From Kangiella geojedonensis (GTDB lineage: Bacteria > Pseudomonadota > Gammaproteobacteria > Enterobacterales > Kangiellaceae): DNA of 64,000 bases. A program made the position numbers and the translations under genes. The stretch is taken from positions 2,170,001-2,234,000 of the forward strand of contig NZ_CP010975.1 of assembly GCF_000981765.1 (NCBI RefSeq), written 5' to 3'. Below, piece by piece: positions 60,700 to 64,000 of this stretch. The notes beneath the pieces are model-generated. The model had not been told where the DNA came from. It did no database searches and worked only from the letters and a program-made list of their open reading frames with translations. Within the stretch, counting starts at the first letter, position 1. Each line of letters starts with the position of its first letter.

Positions 60700-61590
60700 C
60701 TAGTCGGTAACAACACGCGGAGAACCAAAGCTATACTGTTTTAACTGCGATAAAATCGCTTCTGCCGCACGGGCATCTTCTAAAGGCCCAATGCGTACAC
60801 GCTGTAACCGCTGACCATTAATCTCGATCGGGGTCAAACTGATCGGCTGACGGAAATGTTCACGTAAACGCGAGGCTAAAGTATCTGCCTTCATCTCATC
60901 GGCAAAAGCTCCAACCTGTACATACAGTTCAGCATTATCCTGCTGCTGTTCCATCGGTGGAATTTCTAGCTCACCATCAGAGTTGCTAGCTTTTTGTGCG
61001 CCATCTGGAGAGGCCAAAACTTTAACCTCGACACGCGCTGTTCCACGTTTTTCATAACCAAGTTTCTTTGCAGCAGCATACGATAAGTCAATGATACGAT
61101 TTTTAGCGAATGGGCCACGATCGTTAATTTTCACGATCACCGAATCACCGGTATCAATATTCGTTACTCGAGCATAACTCGGTAACGGCAGAGTTTTATG
61201 AGCAGCGGTATATTGATACATGTCATACACCTCTCCCGAAGAGGTGCGACGGCCATGAAACTTTTGTCCGTACCAACTAGCGATGCCTTCTTCAGTGTAA
61301 CCGTAACCATTGGCAAGGACGTGATAAACCACACCATCGACCTCATAGTAAGGAGGATTACCAAAAGGGCTTTTTTCCTCAACGCGTGGTGTTGGCTCTG
61401 ACGCAGGTCCGTCTTGGAACGAGCTTGCAGTGCCATCGGGAGCATAGTCTGGAATCTTACGGTCCGCAGCACTCCCATACTCAGGTGCGTCATCGTCAGA
61501 TTCACGCCCACCACTAGTCGTGGTACAGGCACTCAAAACACCTAATAACGTTAATGCGCTAATGAATTGTGTTGTCTGCTTTATTAACAT
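60700..61590 (-). CDS. rlpA: RlpA family septal-ring lytic transglycosylase
   Basis: 296 residues. A lipoprotein signal (lipobox LSAC, Cys22) is followed by a proline/acidic linker, the double-psi beta-barrel domain (GIASWYGQKFHGRRTSSGE, VKINDRGPF with the catalytic Asp) and a C-terminal SPOR domain (about 220-296) that binds denuded glycans at the septum. It cleaves glycan strands lacking stem peptides, which DacA and amidases help to make. It sits between mltB and dacA in the elongation cluster. Confidence 0.96.
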   Translation of the reverse strand: MLIKQTTQFISALTLLGVLSACTTTSGGRESDDDAPEYGSAADRKIPDYAPDGTASSFQDGPASEPTPRVEEKSPFGNPPYYEVDGVVYHVLANGYGYTEEGIASWYGQKFHGRRTSSGEVYDMYQYTAAHKTLPLPSYARVTNIDTGDSVIVKINDRGPFAKNRIIDLSYAAAKKLGYEKRGTARVEVKVLASPDGAQKASNSDGELEIPPMEQQQDNAELYVQVGAFADEMKADTLASRLREHFRQPISLTPIEINGQRLQRVRIGPLEDARAAEAILSQLKQYSFGSPRVVTD

Positions 61591-61632
61591 TTTGTCTACC
61601 TAAACAGTTCTTTATCAACAGTTTTATAAAAA

Positions 61633-62664
61633 CTATGACTCACTTTTATTCGTTGCTTCTTTTGCAGCTAATGCTCTTTGTTGCTTTACGTCATACTCAG
61701 CCTTGATTTCTTGGCTTAATTGATAAACCGCCATAGCATACATAGGGCTACGATTATAACGAGTAATCACATAAAAGTTGTGGAAGCCTAGCCAATAATC
61801 ATAGCGATCTTCCTGCTTATAGTGATAGATACCAGTAACATCCTGATCACTCGCTTTCCCTTGATACTTCAGCCCTGCTTGCTTGAGGTCAGAGACTTTA
61901 AACTTTGGCTTGAGCTGATCGTTTTTAAATTGGTTCGCCATGCTTTCATCAACATCAACAAATTCAGCCACCGGCTCGCCTAAACGCCAGCCGTGCATTT
62001 TGAAGTAATTGGCCACACTGCCTATAGCATCAGCCTTACTATCGAATAAGTTAATTTTGCCATCACCATCGAAGTCTACTGTGTAATGACGGTACGAGGT
62101 TGGAATAAATTGCCCCATGCCCATGGCGCCAGCATAGGATCCTTTAGGCTCATCTAACTTCCAACCTTGCTCACGAGCTAACACGAAATACTCCGCTAAC
62201 TCACCAGCAAAAAACTTGCCGCGTTTCGGGTAGTGGAACGCTAGGGTGCTGATAGCATCGATTACTGGATAGCTTCCCTGAATCCGACCGTAATAAGTTT
62301 CAACGCCAATAATCGCAGTGATGATTTCTGCCGGAACCTGAAATTCTTGCTCAGCTTTTTCAAGCAACTCTCGGTTCGCTTCTAAAAATTCAACCCCTTG
62401 CTTAATGCGTTTTTGTTGCACAAAAATAGGACGATACTGATACCAGTCTTTACCTTCTGCGGGGCGACTGATGGCATCCAAAATACTTTGACGCTTTTCA
62501 GCTTTGCCCAATACGGTGGAAATATAACTCTCTGTAAATCCATGCTCTTTTGCCATGTATTTAGCAAACGCGTCTTTATCAGTGGGTGCCTCACCCGCAT
62601 TTGCGGCTAAACCAAACAAGCCAAGCCCTGAACTCAATAACATTGTCGCTAGCATTTTTTTCAT
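61633..62664 (-). CDS. mltB: Membrane-bound lytic murein transglycosylase B
   Basis: 343 residues with a signal peptide (cleaved near NAGEAP). The catalytic Glu is in GVETYYGRIQGSYPV, and GAMGMGQFIPTSYRHY follows. It cleaves glycan strands to 1,6-anhydro-MurNAc products, which AnmK, encoded at the other end of this window, can recycle. AGGAGAG lies before the ATG. No lipobox is present, unlike E. coli MltB, so a soluble periplasmic form is likely. Confidence 0.93.
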   Translation of the reverse strand: MKKMLATMLLSSGLGLFGLAANAGEAPTDKDAFAKYMAKEHGFTESYISTVLGKAEKRQSILDAISRPAEGKDWYQYRPIFVQQKRIKQGVEFLEANRELLEKAEQEFQVPAEIITAIIGVETYYGRIQGSYPVIDAISTLAFHYPKRGKFFAGELAEYFVLAREQGWKLDEPKGSYAGAMGMGQFIPTSYRHYTVDFDGDGKINLFDSKADAIGSVANYFKMHGWRLGEPVAEFVDVDESMANQFKNDQLKPKFKVSDLKQAGLKYQGKASDQDVTGIYHYKQEDRYDYWLGFHNFYVITRYNRSPMYAMAVYQLSQEIKAEYDVKQQRALAAKEATNKSES

Positions 62665-62715
62665 TGAACTCTCCTGGAGCCAGTTATTTTTGTATTAATA
62701 ACGATAACTAATCTT

Positions 62716-63840
62716 TTAAGCCGAATGTAGACGTCGATGGGTTTGTATCGACATTAATATGCCAAAACTCGCCATCAAGGTCACGATCGAGGTACCGCCA
62801 TAACTGATCAATGGCAATGGTAACCCGACCACCGGTAACAAACCACTGACCATGCCTATATTTACGAACAAATAAACAAAAAACGTTAAGGTTAACGCTG
62901 CGCCCAGTAGGCGACTAAAACTATCTTGACCCTGCAAACTGATGTAAAGACCACGCCAAATCACAAACAGGTAAAGTGCAAGCAAAATGATAATGCCAAT
63001 TAATCCAAACTCTTCGCCTAAGACCGCAAAAATAAAATCGGTATGGCGCTCGGGCAAAAACTCTAACTGAGACTGAGTACCATTGAGCCAACCTTTGCCA
63101 TAAATCCCCCCCGAACCAATCGCAATTTGTGACTGGATAATGTGATAGCCCGAACCTAAGGGATCACTTTCAGGGTTCAAAAAAGTCAGTACACGCCCTT
63201 TCTGGTACTCCTCCATCGTGAAGTACCACATGATGGGCGCTAAAATCATACCGATGCCAAGCGCGCCGACAATATAACGCCACTTCAAACCGGCGAAGAA
63301 AATCACGAAAAACCCAGAAGCCGCAATTAATAATGAGGTTCCTAAATCTGGCTGAATCATAATTAACACGGTAGGCGTTAACACTAAAATCAAACTCACC
63401 AACAAGTGTTTTAACGTCGGTGGTAGCGCTTTATCCGCCAAGTAAGCTGCCACCATAATAGGCACCGCCAACTTCATGATTTCCGATGGCTGAAAGCGCA
63501 CCCCTAAATCAATCCAACGCTGAGCGCCTTTGCTCGACTCGCCGAAGAATATGACCGCCAGCAAAAACACGATGCCGACTAAAAAGAATAAGGGGGCCCA
63601 CTCTTTTAACGTCCTCGGAGCCACTTGAGCTAGCAAAAACATCACGGTTAAGCCAGCGCCGAAACGGATCACTTGTCGCTCGACTAACGCCAAGCTTTCA
63701 CCACCCGCGCTGTAGACCACTAACAAACTGAACGCCATAAGCGCTAGCAAGCCTAATAAAAGAGGCACATCAATGTGTAAACGCCAAAGCAAACTTCTGC
63801 GTGCTTTATGAGTATTAGCCGCACTAGTTCGCAGCGCCAT
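62716..63840 (-). CDS. rodA: Peptidoglycan glycosyltransferase RodA
   Basis: 374 residues with about ten membrane helices of the SEDS family. RodA polymerises glycan strands for elongation together with PBP2. Typical elements are [16 protein letters not shown] at the C-terminus, [10 protein letters not shown] in the middle, and [15 protein letters not shown] precedes the ATG. The start overlaps the 3' end of the PBP2 gene by 17 bases. Confidence 0.97.
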   Translation of the reverse strand: MALRTSAANTHKARRSLLWRLHIDVPLLLGLLALMAFSLLVVYSAGGESLALVERQVIRFGAGLTVMFLLAQVAPRTLKEWAPLFFLVGIVFLLAVIFFGESSKGAQRWIDLGVRFQPSEIMKLAVPIMVAAYLADKALPPTLKHLLVSLILVLTPTVLIMIQPDLGTSLLIAASGFFVIFFAGLKWRYIVGALGIGMILAPIMWYFTMEEYQKGRVLTFLNPESDPLGSGYHIIQSQIAIGSGGIYGKGWLNGTQSQLEFLPERHTDFIFAVLGEEFGLIGIIILLALYLFVIWRGLYISLQGQDSFSRLLGAALTLTFFVYLFVNIGMVSGLLPVVGLPLPLISYGGTSIVTLMASFGILMSIQTHRRLHSA

Positions 63841-64000
63841 TGTTGCTCTCCTCGTCAGTGCTTGCTGTCTCAGCCTGGTTAACCTTTAAAACCTCTAACA
63901 AATAATAATCCATAATTTCGCGAGCTAAAGGCGCAGCGTTAGAACCACCGCCACCAGCGTTTTCCATCATTACTGCCAACGCAATCTTCGGCTGTTCAAA
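63824..64000 (-). CDS. mrdA: Penicillin-binding protein 2, C-terminal end (partial)
   Basis: Only the last 58 codons are visible; the gene continues beyond base 64000. Translated, it reads [16 protein letters not shown], then [15 protein letters not shown], which fits the C-terminal strand and helix of PBP2 transpeptidases. The tail is acidic and extends past the rodA start, giving a 17-base overlap. Position directly before rodA confirms the assignment. Confidence 0.9.
   Translation of the reverse strand, partial: FEQPKIALAVMMENAGGGGSNAAPLAREIMDYYLLEVLKVNQAETASTDEESNNGAAN

Noticed and set aside
1-64000. CRISPR arrays, rRNA, tRNA genes, insertion sequences
   Set aside because: No regularly spaced repeats, no rRNA-like sequence, no cloverleaf and no transposase or integrase frame were found by reading.

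Overview
The window looks like the chromosome of a free-living, probably marine, gammaproteobacterium; a Kangiella-like organism is my best guess, but that is inference from gene content and order. The supporting blocks are M23 peptidase-anmK-erpA-bactofilin-DUF6776, sfsA-dksA-gluQ-pcnB-folK-(dNK)-panB-panC, and lipA-lipB-ybeD-dat-dacA-rlpA-mltB-rodA-mrdA, together with a complete-looking run of 3-hydroxyanthranilate (kynurenine) catabolic genes. No rRNA, tRNA, CRISPR array, transposase or integrase gene was found.

Layout. 1-4773: cell-wall recycling (anmK), a diguanylate cyclase, Fe-S insertion (erpA) and a bactofilin pair. 4999-10928: a ClC channel, HemJ, a frameshifted DUF817 gene, a tripartite MsrA-thioredoxin-MsrB protein and an ECF sigma/anti-sigma/YbjQ operon. 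11197-13624: two glutathione transferases, an orphan Hcp-like exported protein and rubredoxin. 13784-17906: pyrB, hemL and a membrane diguanylate cyclase whose predicted periplasmic part resembles a prenyltransferase/terpene-cyclase alpha-alpha toroid. 17980-27622: tryptophan/kynurenine catabolism (SDR, semialdehyde dehydrogenase, YajQ, RidA-type deaminase, HAAO, ACMSD, cyclase-type formamidase candidate, KynU, KMO) ending in an exported M28 peptidase. 27619-34319: HIT protein, PBP1b, ThpR, PepB, RibA, a hydrolase and a Rieske protein.

34360-38834 is an AT-rich accessory island coding on the minus strand. In transcription order it holds a 62-residue precursor with a colicin-V-type double-glycine leader, a hairpin, a CPBP membrane protease, an HlyD-type adaptor and a C39-peptidase ABC exporter. 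This is a self-contained peptide secretion system, probably an undescribed microcin/class II bacteriocin, and is the most novel locus here.

39139-48717: sfsA, dksA, gluQ, pcnB, folK, a deoxynucleoside kinase, panB, panC, acs and a DUF1853 protein. 49110-56223: a CpxRA-like two-component system behind a candidate autoregulated promoter, LysE and DedA membrane proteins, a GcvR-like ACT protein, an M48 lipoprotein, a GST and SlyD. 56499-64000: lipoate synthesis and the rod-shape/peptidoglycan elongation cluster, with PBP2 cut by the window end.

Several genes start with TTG or GTG behind good Shine-Dalgarno sequences, so starts were adjusted where the upstream sequence decided them. Two diguanylate cyclases with intact active and inhibitory sites, plus YajQ, show that c-di-GMP signalling is present.
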